From the NCBI GenBank assembly GCA_003152255.1, contig PLZT01000479.1, positions 1 through 7,808 on the forward strand: a stretch of DNA of 7,808 nt, in the 5' to 3' direction. Every line of letters starts with the position of its first letter. Position 1 is the stretch's first letter. The position numbers were made by a program, and so were the translations under genes. Of this stretch, positions 1 to 6,466 are shown in pieces. The notes below the pieces were generated by a model that saw nothing but the letters and a program-made list of their open reading frames with translations, made no database searches and was not told the DNA's origin. The DNA comes from Methylocystaceae bacterium (GTDB taxonomy: Bacteria > Pseudomonadota > Alphaproteobacteria > Rhizobiales > Beijerinckiaceae).

Positions 1-772
1 TTAAGGCGGCGAGCGCCGTGAAGCCATCGAGCCCCAGTCGCGGCAGCGCCTCGTCCGGCCATTGCGCGATGAGCGTCACGTCGGGAAAGCGCTCCGTGGC
101 CGCGAAGGCCGCGCGCGGATCGATAATGACGACATCGAAACCGGCCGCGCGCGCCATTGAAGAAAGCGCCTGCGCCACGTGGACCGCGCCGACGATCACA
201 AGCCGCGTCGGCGGCCTGTGAACATAGACGAATAGGCGCCTGCCCTGATGTTCGATAAGGGCGCTTTGTCCTTCGTGCAAAGTCGCGGCGAGCGCGTCGT
301 CAACGGCGTCGCTTGCGCGCAAAAGCCCCGGCTCGCCGCCGTCGAGCGGCGTGACGAGCGCGCAGGCGCGGCTTTGGGCATATTCGTCGCTCAGTTCGGC
401 GAGAAGTTTAATACAAGCCGCGTCGAGTTTTTGGACATAGACGCTGACGCAGCCGCCGCAGGGCAGTCCCGCGCGCCAGGCGGCCTCATCCGCGACGCCG
501 AAGTTGAGCAGGCGCGGCGCGCCGTCCTCGATCACATCGAGCGCGGCCGTGACCACGTCGCCCTCGACGCAGCCGCCCGAAACCGAGCCGCAAAACACGC
601 CCGCCTCGTCGACGACAAGATGCGAGCCGACGGGCCTTGGCGCGGAGCCGAATGTCTCGACCACGGTAGCGATAGCGACGCCGCGACCCAGCCTGCCCCA
701 TGCCTCGGCCTGATGCAGGATCTTGGCTTCATCTGTCAGCATCTGCGGGTCCATCCGGTCTGTTGATGGCAT
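1..772 (-). CDS. XdhC/CoxI-family molybdenum cofactor maturation protein (3' end beyond window)
   Basis: The reading frame is open from an ATG at 772 to the window edge (257 codons) with no stop, so the C-terminus is missing. The N-terminal XdhC_CoxI domain is visible at about residues 30-112: ATVVETFGSAPRPVGSHL near 35-52, then CGSVSGGCVEGD at 61-72 and LPCGGCVSVYV at 103-113. A Rossmann-like C-terminal domain starts near 188 with TRLVIVGAVHVAQAL and continues with the VIIDPR strand at 215-220. The family is known to bind molybdenum cofactor and to help sulfurate or insert it into xanthine dehydrogenase-type enzymes. Here it follows fdsA and a small ORF in the same direction, starting 9 bases after the small ORF's stop, so it is probably co-transcribed and serves formate dehydrogenase maturation (inference). 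No clear Shine-Dalgarno precedes the ATG; Met7 and Met11 are alternative starts. Family assignment is firm; role is inferred. Confidence 0.9.
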   Translation of the reverse strand, partial: MPSTDRMDPQMLTDEAKILHQAEAWGRLGRGVAIATVVETFGSAPRPVGSHLVVDEAGVFCGSVSGGCVEGDVVTAALDVIEDGAPRLLNFGVADEAAWRAGLPCGGCVSVYVQKLDAACIKLLAELSDEYAQSRACALVTPLDGGEPGLLRASDAVDDALAATLHEGQSALIEHQGRRLFVYVHRPPTRLVIVGAVHVAQALSSMARAAGFDVVIIDPRAAFAATERFPDVTLIAQWPDEALPRLGLDGFTALAAL

Positions 773-781
773 GACGCCGAA

Positions 782-952
782 TTAGCCGATGCTGTCGTGA
801 AAATCGACCACGTTTGAGATACCCCGCGGACCGGCGACAAGACTGAGGCGCGTCCCGAGACGGCCAAGATCAACGAGGCAGTCGAACCACCATCCGCCTG
901 GGCGCGCGAGGCAATCGACTTCCATCGTGGACGCGACCCACTCGGTGCTCAT
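782..952 (-). CDS. Small hypothetical protein coupled to fdsA (56 aa)
   Basis: This 56-codon frame starts at an ATG (952-950) that overlaps the fdsA stop codon as ATGA, and it ends in TAA nine bases before the XdhC-family start. Such overlap suggests translational coupling within one operon. The protein begins MSTEWVASTMEVDC, has a Trp-rich centre (GGWWFDCLVDLGRLG, about residues 23-37), two cysteines (14 and 29) and ends VVDFHDSIG. It has no signal peptide or clear membrane segment. It does not resemble the FdsD delta subunit as I remember it, although its size and place in the operon are similar. I do not recognise its family. It could be an accessory or assembly factor for the formate dehydrogenase, or a spurious ORF filling the gap. 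The exact packing between two genes favours a real gene. Confidence 0.5.
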   Translation of the reverse strand: MSTEWVASTMEVDCLARPGGWWFDCLVDLGRLGTRLSLVAGPRGISNVVDFHDSIG

Positions 953-3828
953 TCCGCCGCATCGATGGCTGTCGCGATGCGGCGGCTCTGCTCCGACAAT
1001 TCGCGATATTGCTCTTGCCATTTGCTCGGACCGTTGGAGGTCGACACCTGCACCGCCGTCACCTTATATTCCGGACAGTTGGTCGCCCAGTCCGAATTGT
1101 CCGTGGTGATGACATTGGCCTGCGTCGTCGGGTGATGGAAAGTGGTGTAGACCACGCCCGGCGCCACTCGGTCGGTGATCTTGGCGTGCAAGGTCGTCTC
1201 GCCGGCGCGGCTTTGCACCTTGACCCAACCTCCATCGCGCACGCCCCGATCCTCCGCGTCATGCGGATGGATTTCGAGAACGTCTTCCGGATGCCACCGG
1301 CTGTTCTCGGTGCGCCGGGACTGCGCGCCGACATTATATTGCGACAGGATGCGCCCCGTGGTCAGCAGCAACGGAAAGCGCGGCCCCGTCTTCTCGTCGG
1401 TCGGGATATATTCAGTGATGACGAACTTGCCCTTGCCGCGCGTGAAACCATTGATGTGCATGATCGGCATGCCGTCCGGAGACGCGTCGTTGCAGGGCCA
1501 CTGCACCGAACCGTCCTTCTCCAGTTTGCCATAGGAGACCCCCGCGAAGCGCGGCGTCAGTCGCGCGACCTCGTCCATGATCTCGCTGGGATGGGTGTAA
1601 TTCCATCCCAGACCCATGGCGTTGGCGATGAGCTGGGTGATTTCCCAATCGCCATAGCCGTTCTTCGGGCTCATCACCTTGCGGACGCGCTGGATGCGGC
1701 GTTCCGCGTTGGTGAAGGTGCCGTCTTTTTCGAGGAACGTGCAGCCCGGCAAGAAGACATGGGCGTAATTGGCCGTCTCGACGAGAAAGAGATCCTGCAC
1801 CACAACCAGTTCCATCGCGGCAAGGCCGGCGGACACATGCTTGGTGTCGGGATCGGACTGGAGAATGTCCTCGCCCTGCACGTAAAGTCCTTTGAACGTC
1901 CCATCAATGGCCGCGTCGAACATATTGGGGATGCGCAATCCTGGCTCCTTGTCGAGCTTGACGCCCCAATCCGCCTCGAACGCCGTGCGCGTCGGATCGC
2001 CGGAAATATGCTGATAGCCCGGCAGTTCATGCGGAAACGACCCCATGTCGCAGGAGCCCTGCACATTATTCTGGCCGCGCAGCGGGTTCACGCCCACGCC
2101 AGGCCGGCCCAGATTACCGGTCGCCATGGCGAGATTCGCGATGGCCATCACCGTGGTCGAACCCTGGCTGTGCTCCGTCACGCCGAGACCATAGTAAATC
2201 GCGCCGTTGCCGCCCGTGGCGTAGAGGCGCGCGGCGGCGCGCAGATCGGCGGCGGGGACGCCGGTGAATTGCTCGTTCGCCTCGGGGCTGTTGCGCTCCT
2301 CGGACACAAATGTCGCCCAGTCTTGGAATTCATCCCAGTCGCAGCGTTCGCGCACGAACTTTTCGTTGACGAGGCCCTCGGTGACAATCACATGGGCCAT
2401 CGCCGTAACGACGGCGACGTTTGTTCCAGGCCGCAGGGGCAGATGATAATCCGCTTGCACATGCGGCGTGCGCACGAGGTCGATGCGGCGCGGATCGACG
2501 ATAATCAGTTTGGCGCCCTCGCGCAGCCGCTTTTTCATGCGTGACGCGAACACGGGATGCGCGTCGGTCGGATTGCAGCCGATGATCAAAACGACGTCGG
2601 CCTCGTCAACCGAGTCGAAGTCCTGCGTGCCGGCCGAAGTGCCGAAGGCCTGGTGGAGACCGTAGCCGGTCGGCGAGTGACAGACGCGCGCACAGGTGTC
2701 GACGTTATTGTTGCCAAAGCCGGCGCGAACAAGCTTCTGAACCAAATAGCTCTCTTCATTGGTGCAGCGCGACGAGGTGATGCCGCCGACCGAACCGCGA
2801 CCGTATTTCGTTTGGACTTCCTTGAAGCGCTTTGCGGTAAAGGCGATCGCCTCCTCCCACGATGCAACGCGCCACGGGTCCGAAATCTTCTCGCGGATCA
2901 TCGGATTGAGCACGCGGTCGCCGTGGTTGGCGTAGCCATAGGCGAAGCGGCCCTTGATGCAGCTGTGGCCGTGATTGGCCTTGCCGTCCTTCCAGGGGAC
3001 CATGCGCACGACTTCCTCGCCGCGCATCTCGGCCTTGAAGGTGCAGCCGACGCCGCAATAGGCGCAAGTGGTGACGGCCGAATGTTCGGGTAGACCGATT
3101 TCGATGACCGACTTCTCTTGAAGCGTCGCGGTCGGGCAGGCTTGCACGCAGGCGCCGCAGGAGACGCATTCCGACTCAAAGAAGGCCTCGCTCATGCCGG
3201 CCGCGACCCGGCTATCGAAGCCACGGCCGCTGATGGTCAGCGCGAAAGTACCCTGCACTTCCTCGCAAGCGCGAACGCAACGATTGCAGACGATGCATTT
3301 TGCCGGATCGAAGGTGAAATAGGGGTTGGATTCATCCTTCGGTCTCCAATCGAAATTGGCGGAGCCGTTGTTGCGGGAGAATACATGGTTGGCGCCCTCA
3401 TAGCCGTAACGCACGTCGCGCAGGCCGACCGCCCCGGCCATATCCTGCAATTCGCAGTCGCCGCTGGCGGCACAGGTCAGGCAGTCGAGCGGATGGTCGG
3501 AGATGTAAAGCTCCATCACGCCGCGCCGGATCGCCTTAAGACGCGGCGTCTGCGTGTGCACGGCCATGCCTGGCGCGCCCGGGGTCGTGCAGGAGGCGGG
3601 CGTCCCATTGCGCCCGTCGATTTCGATGAGGCAGAGGCGGCAGGAGCCATAGGCCTTGACGCTGTCGGTGGCGCAAAGTTTGGGGATTTCCGTTCCGATC
3701 TCCATCGCCGCGCGCATGATCGACGTGCCCTCGGGAACGGTGACGCTCTGGCCGTCAATCGTCAGCGTGACCATCTTGTCCGATTTCGACTCAGGCGTGC
3801 CGTAATCGATTTCCTTGATCAGGCTCAT
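949..3828 (-). CDS. fdsA: NAD-dependent formate dehydrogenase alpha (catalytic) subunit, FdsA type
   Basis: This 959-residue protein is close to the usual length of soluble FdsA and oxidises formate to CO2 at a bis-MGD molybdenum (or tungsten) site. The N-terminus is NuoG-like. A [2Fe-2S] ferredoxin domain has Cys52, 63, 66 and 80. A His-ligated cluster motif has His112, Cys116, 119 and 125. Two further [4Fe-4S] motifs have Cys178/181/184/188 and Cys221/224/227/231. The molybdopterin part opens with a cluster at Cys255/258/262/290. RVCHSPTGYG places the Mo-ligand Cys383 and catalytic His384, and NPLRGQN gives Arg584; these match Cys386, His387 and Arg587 of Rhodobacter capsulatus FdsA with a constant offset of 3. 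No key residue is missing. The ATG at 3828 has a strong ribosome site (GGGGGGAG, 5 bases away). FdsB and FdsG, needed to pass electrons to NAD, are not upstream; only a relic is. The small ORF and XdhC gene follow. It may need partners encoded elsewhere or use another acceptor. Confidence 0.98.
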   Translation of the reverse strand: MSLIKEIDYGTPESKSDKMVTLTIDGQSVTVPEGTSIMRAAMEIGTEIPKLCATDSVKAYGSCRLCLIEIDGRNGTPASCTTPGAPGMAVHTQTPRLKAIRRGVMELYISDHPLDCLTCAASGDCELQDMAGAVGLRDVRYGYEGANHVFSRNNGSANFDWRPKDESNPYFTFDPAKCIVCNRCVRACEEVQGTFALTISGRGFDSRVAAGMSEAFFESECVSCGACVQACPTATLQEKSVIEIGLPEHSAVTTCAYCGVGCTFKAEMRGEEVVRMVPWKDGKANHGHSCIKGRFAYGYANHGDRVLNPMIREKISDPWRVASWEEAIAFTAKRFKEVQTKYGRGSVGGITSSRCTNEESYLVQKLVRAGFGNNNVDTCARVCHSPTGYGLHQAFGTSAGTQDFDSVDEADVVLIIGCNPTDAHPVFASRMKKRLREGAKLIIVDPRRIDLVRTPHVQADYHLPLRPGTNVAVVTAMAHVIVTEGLVNEKFVRERCDWDEFQDWATFVSEERNSPEANEQFTGVPAADLRAAARLYATGGNGAIYYGLGVTEHSQGSTTVMAIANLAMATGNLGRPGVGVNPLRGQNNVQGSCDMGSFPHELPGYQHISGDPTRTAFEADWGVKLDKEPGLRIPNMFDAAIDGTFKGLYVQGEDILQSDPDTKHVSAGLAAMELVVVQDLFLVETANYAHVFLPGCTFLEKDGTFTNAERRIQRVRKVMSPKNGYGDWEITQLIANAMGLGWNYTHPSEIMDEVARLTPRFAGVSYGKLEKDGSVQWPCNDASPDGMPIMHINGFTRGKGKFVITEYIPTDEKTGPRFPLLLTTGRILSQYNVGAQSRRTENSRWHPEDVLEIHPHDAEDRGVRDGGWVKVQSRAGETTLHAKITDRVAPGVVYTTFHHPTTQANVITTDNSDWATNCPEYKVTAVQVSTSNGPSKWQEQYRELSEQSRRIATAIDAAE

Positions 3829-3842
3829 GGTCTCCCCCCTTA
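3829..3842 (-). promoter_or_regulatory. Ribosome binding site of fdsA, touching the stop of the upstream relic
   Basis: Reading the minus strand, the relic frame's TAA (3842-3840) runs straight into GGGGGGAGACC and then the fdsA ATG. The purine-rich stretch is a good Shine-Dalgarno and fixes the fdsA start. The 11-base spacing between the upstream stop and the ATG is what a tightly packed fdsB-fdsA operon junction would leave, which supports the reading of the upstream frame as an fdsB remnant. Confidence 0.75.
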
Positions 3843-4121
3843 CTCAGCAGCAGCAGGCGGCAATTTCTCGCGGAAGTCGTCCGGGAGTTGATGCAACGCT
3901 TTGGATGCAAGATAGGGCGCCAAGCCGTCGAGCGAACAGCGCGAAACAAATTTCCTGTCTGTTGCACCACCATCATTACGTTCGTCCACCGGGGTAACCC
4001 GGACATAGAGCCCGCGTCCTGCAATCAGCGAGTTTGAGCTTTGCAGAAATTCAAGCCCGGTGCGATCAACCAGTTTACACAGGGCAGCAAAATTGATAGA
4101 AGTGCATATTAACCATTTGAT
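3840..4121 (-). pseudogene. Probable remnant of the fdsB (NuoF-like diaphorase subunit) 3' end
   Basis: A minus-strand frame is open from just after a TAA at 4124-4122 down to the TAA at 3842-3840. It has no ATG, and its only GTG or TTG codons lie late, so it lacks a usable start. Its last 34 residues, containing SRCSLDGLAPY and ending LPDDFREKLPPAAAE, align without gaps to the C-terminal tails of NuoF-like formate dehydrogenase beta subunits as I remember them. These carry S-x-C-x-L, then about 15 residues, then a FP(E/D)xF motif; Methylobacterium FDH1 beta also ends in AAE. The relic sits exactly where fdsB should end, 11 bases before fdsA. Further upstream (about 3945-4121) the expected CxxCxxC cluster motif and flavin domain are absent and base composition becomes AT-rich, so the similarity stops near 3944. 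The assignment rests on a short remembered alignment. An alternative is an unrelated leader frame. Confidence 0.55.
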
Positions 4122-4136
4122 TTAGATAGACGTCAA
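4106..4136 (-). promoter_or_regulatory. Candidate sigma70-like promoter upstream of fdsA
   Basis: On the minus strand, TTGACG (4136-4131) is followed after 19 bases by TAATAT (4111-4106); shifting one base to TTAATA gives an 18-base spacer. Both hexamers are near the consensus, but the spacer is long. The site lies in the most AT-rich part of the window (4081-4140 is about one third G+C) and points toward fdsA, about 280 bases away. If used, the transcript would run through the fdsB-like relic. AT-rich sequence yields such matches by chance, so this is only a candidate. Confidence 0.35.
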
Positions 4137-4393
4137 CTTCCATAAGAACGATTATGCGAATCACAACAACAACGACCTGTAGACCCGACACAACACAACA
4201 ACTCGACAGAGTTCTGACAGCGTTTGTCCCCGCTCGCGTGTGGCGGGTCGGTTTGATTTTCGACTGCTTGGCGCCAGCGGACCTTGTGACGCTTTCTCCG
4301 CCTTTGGCCTTCCTTGCAAGTTCCGAAGGCCGATCATGAACTGGGGTTAGTCCGCACCCATCCAGTGACGAAGGCTTCGCAAAGGTTCGAGTC
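4137..4393. other. Intergenic stretch without a recognisable gene
   Basis: No frame here reads as a convincing protein on either strand. The plus-strand 61-codon frame at 4154-4339 has a low-complexity Thr-rich start and no family signature. The segment 4160-4205 is rich in CAA/ACA triplets on the plus strand. A weak inverted repeat, GCCTTC (4307-4312) with GAAGGC (4325-4330) around a 12-base loop, lies about 64 bases past the stop of the membrane-protein gene and could help end that transcript, but it has no T-run. Compared with the flanking genes the region is lower in G+C near the relic. Confidence 0.4.
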
Positions 4394-5023
4394 TCAAAGC
4401 CTCGACAGAAACGGCAGGCGCGGCGCGATGGCGTAGTTGAGCTGCGTGAGGAAGATGGCGCCGACGCCGATGGGCGGGTCGAAATAGCCGATTACGGCGC
4501 CTAGGGCGTAAAGCGCCTGCGCGGTGACGATGCGGCGGCGGATCGCTTTCGAGACGGCGGGTTCGAGGTCGCGTCGGGTCAGCCCGGCGCGCTCGGAATA
4601 GGCCCAGCAAGCATAGATGCTGAGGCCGGCGGCGGCCAAATTCATCCAGTAAAGGAAGAGCGCGACGCGGAAGGTGATGAACTCGGCGAGGAGTTGCGTC
4701 GTGAACGGCATCACGGTCACGATGGCGAGGAACAGAAAGTGCAGCCAGCTCAAATCGCGATCAGAGCGCTCGAGCTGGTCGAGCTGGGTATGCTGGCCGA
4801 CCCAGAACATCCCGAGCGTCAGGACGCTCATCAGCCAGGTGACGACGCGCGGGGCGAGCTGACCGAGCGCGGCGATCAACTCCCGCTCGCTGTGGATTTC
4901 CCCCGTCTGCGGGAAGTGCACGCCCAGCACGAGGATTGTCATCGCCACCCCGAATATGCTGTCGCTGAGATTGGAGATGCGACTGACATCGCGCGCCGCG
5001 ATTTGGTTGAAGTGTGTTTCCAT
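4394..5023 (-). CDS. TMEM175-family (DUF1211) potassium channel-like membrane protein
   Basis: The 209-residue product starts RDVSRISNLSDSIFGVAMTI near residue 11, matching the family signature RxxxFSDxxFAIAxTLLVL, except that the Phe of the FSD motif is Leu19 here; Arg15, Ser20 and Asp21 are kept. Six hydrophobic segments are visible at about 21-38, 57-77, 91-112, 117-141, 163-181 and 183-201, as in the bacterial six-helix members, which form tetrameric K+ channels with a hydrophobic pore constriction on helix 1. It should be in the inner membrane. I chose the ATG at 5023. An in-frame TTG at 5059 would add 12 residues, but these lie outside the conserved domain and neither start has a strong Shine-Dalgarno. 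Neighbours share the strand but are well separated, so it is probably a single-gene unit. Family fairly sure; ion selectivity not shown. Confidence 0.85.
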   Translation of the reverse strand: METHFNQIAARDVSRISNLSDSIFGVAMTILVLGVHFPQTGEIHSERELIAALGQLAPRVVTWLMSVLTLGMFWVGQHTQLDQLERSDRDLSWLHFLFLAIVTVMPFTTQLLAEFITFRVALFLYWMNLAAAGLSIYACWAYSERAGLTRRDLEPAVSKAIRRRIVTAQALYALGAVIGYFDPPIGVGAIFLTQLNYAIAPRLPFLSRL

Positions 5024-5192
5024 GTTGCGGTGAGTTAGCGGATGGTCATCGCTCGTCAATGCGCCTTTGCCGCCGAGGAACCGATGAGAACCTCCGTGGA
5101 CGGCCTACCAGCTTGCGCGAGCGCTTCGAACAAATCGACCCATATGCCTTGGCGGCCCGACGCACATAGCGTTTGTAAGGGCGTCAGGCCAT

Positions 5193-6086
5193 TCAGCCTC
5201 CGGCGACTTTGCCGACCCCGGCCTCCCAAGCGGCGAGAGCGCCGATCGCCGACCAGTCCAGCTCCTCGCCGCCGTTCGCGAGCAGGGTGAGAAAGCGGTC
5301 GCGTAGAAGACTTGCGATCGGCAGCGGCACGCGCAGCTCCTCCGCGGCGGCGAGAGCGAGCCGGATGTCCTTGAGGCCAAGCGGCGCCGCGAAGCCTGCC
5401 GGTTCGAAGGTCCCGTCGGCGATCAGCGCGCCGTAAGTTTTGTAGACCGGGGCTCCGAACAGGGTAGACGTAAGAATTTCCAAATATTGACGCTTGTCTA
5501 TGCCTCCCTTGCTGACGAGCGCCATCGCTTCGCCAAGCGATTCGATGACGGAGGCGATCAGGAAGTTGCCGCTGAGCTTGACGAGATTCGCCGCTTTCGG
5601 CGTCTCGGAGACGACGAAAGTTCTCTGTCCGATCACGTCAAAAAGGGGGGTCGCCAGATGAATCGCGTCGGGTGCGCCGCCCGCGACGATGAACAAGCCG
5701 CCAGCCTTCGCGGCGTCGGGTCGCCCGAACACGGGCGCCGCGACGAAGCGTTGGCGACAGCAGGCATGCGCTTGGGTTAGCCGGTCGCACAAAGCCACGC
5801 TGATCGTGCTGGAGGAGATGTGGAGCGCCTCGGGCGCGAGCGTGGCGAGGAGGCCGTTCTCTCCGAACGCCGCCTCCTCCAAGGCTTTGTCATCAGCGAG
5901 CATCGTCCAGACCACTTCGACTCGGCAGGCTTCGGCGATAGAGCCGGCGACGCGCGCACCGAGCTTCGACAGCGCCTCCGCCTTCTCCCGCGACCTGTTG
6001 TAGAGAACGAGTTCGTGCCCCGCCTTGATGAGATTCTCGGCCACGCCCGAGCCCATGCGTCCAAGTCCGATGAAGCCGATTTTCAT
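5193..6086 (-). CDS. NAD(P)-dependent beta-hydroxyacid dehydrogenase (3-hydroxyisobutyrate dehydrogenase / glyoxylate-succinic semialdehyde reductase superfamily)
   Basis: This complete 297-residue protein has the usual length and layout of the family. The N-terminal Rossmann fold carries MKIGFIGLGRMGSG, with the GxGxxG loop at 7-12. The second beta strand ends LYNRS (28-32); the Arg31-Ser32 pair suggests a preference for NADP (inference). The substrate loop SSSTIS is at 91-96. The all-helical C-terminal domain carries the catalytic Lys170 with Asn174 in NLVKLSGNFL, and GLKD at 237-240. The motif after strand 6 reads APVFGRPDAAKAG (117-129) instead of the APVSGG seen in classic 3-hydroxyisobutyrate dehydrogenases, which points away from that enzyme and toward the glyoxylate or semialdehyde reductase-like subgroup; the substrate is not determined. 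The ATG at 6086 has a good AAGGAG site about 9 bases upstream. No partner gene is adjacent on a tight spacing. Confidence 0.88.
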   Translation of the reverse strand: MKIGFIGLGRMGSGVAENLIKAGHELVLYNRSREKAEALSKLGARVAGSIAEACRVEVVWTMLADDKALEEAAFGENGLLATLAPEALHISSSTISVALCDRLTQAHACCRQRFVAAPVFGRPDAAKAGGLFIVAGGAPDAIHLATPLFDVIGQRTFVVSETPKAANLVKLSGNFLIASVIESLGEAMALVSKGGIDKRQYLEILTSTLFGAPVYKTYGALIADGTFEPAGFAAPLGLKDIRLALAAAEELRVPLPIASLLRDRFLTLLANGGEELDWSAIGALAAWEAGVGKVAGG

Positions 6087-6304
6087 CGCCGGGTCTCCTT
6101 TCGCGCTGCCTAGGCCCGACTCCGCTCATCGCCGAAAGCGGATCGTCTGGACCGACATTCGCCGGTTCGCGTCGGTTCTTAGGGCGCATATAGGCCCTCC
6201 GCCGCTTTGAACGAGCTTGGACGGGCGGGAACAAAGTGACGGCGGCATCTATGGACAGCTCGCCCGTTACAAGCCGATTTTGGTTTTCTTGCGTCGTGTT
6301 TGGA

Positions 6305-6316
6305 AGCTGATCAGCT
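6305..6316. repeat. Perfect 12-base palindrome (AGCTGATCAGCT)
   Basis: The 12 bases are an exact reverse-complement palindrome, about 220 bases upstream of the dehydrogenase start. A dyad like this can be an operator for a dimeric regulator, but no second copy was noticed in the spacer and no regulator gene is adjacent. Function unproven. Confidence 0.4.
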
Positions 6317-6411
6317 CGGAGATCGCGAACTCAGCGACTGACATCGCTTGAATATAACAAGTTTTCCGGGATCACCTTGTAACAGTGCCGATCCGCGCAC
6401 AATGGGCGGAC

Positions 6412-6457
6412 CTGGCGCCGACCGATATTATCGGATGTCCAGATGTGCCGGCGCCAG
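6412..6457 (-). terminator. Nested inverted repeat just after the GlcG-family gene, possible terminator
   Basis: CTGGCGCCG (6412-6420) and CGGCGCCAG (6449-6457) form a perfect 9-base inverted repeat around a 28-base loop. Inside the loop is a second perfect inverted repeat, CCGATA (6422-6427) and TATCGG (6429-6434), around one base. The structure begins 9 bases after the stop codon at 6467. A GC-rich hairpin in this position suggests transcript end formation or 3' protection. There is no T-run beyond the stem, so it is not a classic intrinsic terminator. The GGCGCC cores are themselves palindromic, so other pairings are possible. Confidence 0.5.
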
Positions 6458-6466
6458 CCCTGCGGT

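Larger units (their letters stand above)
6087..6466. other. 380-base spacer between the GlcG-family gene and the dehydrogenase gene
   Basis: No convincing gene is present. It presumably holds the promoter of the dehydrogenase gene, but I find no clear -35/-10 pair. Short frames are visible on both strands, for example a 25-codon minus-strand frame (MSVAEFAISELISF...) ending near 6272 and a plus-strand frame ending ISSEIANSATDIA near 6351, with no known signature or ribosome site. Two structured elements, listed separately, lie at 6305-6316 and 6412-6457. Confidence 0.45.

Noticed and set aside
248..766. 172-codon plus-strand open frame at the left end
   Set aside because: It is the antisense shadow of the XdhC-family gene, whose minus-strand frame shows clear conserved motifs.
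1009..2544. Long 511-codon plus-strand open frame antisense to fdsA
   Set aside because: It mirrors the fdsA codons in GC-rich DNA, has Arg/His-rich low-information sequence and no family signature. Long antisense frames are expected opposite a well-conserved high-GC gene.
3118..3891. 257-codon plus-strand frame over the fdsA 5' end
   Set aside because: Shadow of the ferredoxin-like N-terminus of FdsA; its C-terminal end merely crosses the junction with the relic.
4076..4108. Ten-codon minus-strand leader-like frame (MHFYQFCCPV) downstream of the candidate promoter
   Set aside because: No ribosome site, no repeated codon typical of attenuation and no terminator or antiterminator pairing seen; probably chance.
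4380..4400. GGTTCGAGTCTC resembling a tRNA T-arm
   Set aside because: No matching T-stem, anticodon arm or acceptor stem around it; it overlaps the 3' end of the membrane-protein gene.
5024..5059. TTG start extending the TMEM175-like protein by 12 residues
   Set aside because: The added residues are outside the conserved domain and the internal ATG at 5023 already leaves a normal N-terminus; kept only as an alternative.
6215..6351. Plus-strand 43-codon frame ending ISSEIANSATDIA
   Set aside because: Only a TTG start, no ribosome site and no recognisable family; not enough support to call a gene.
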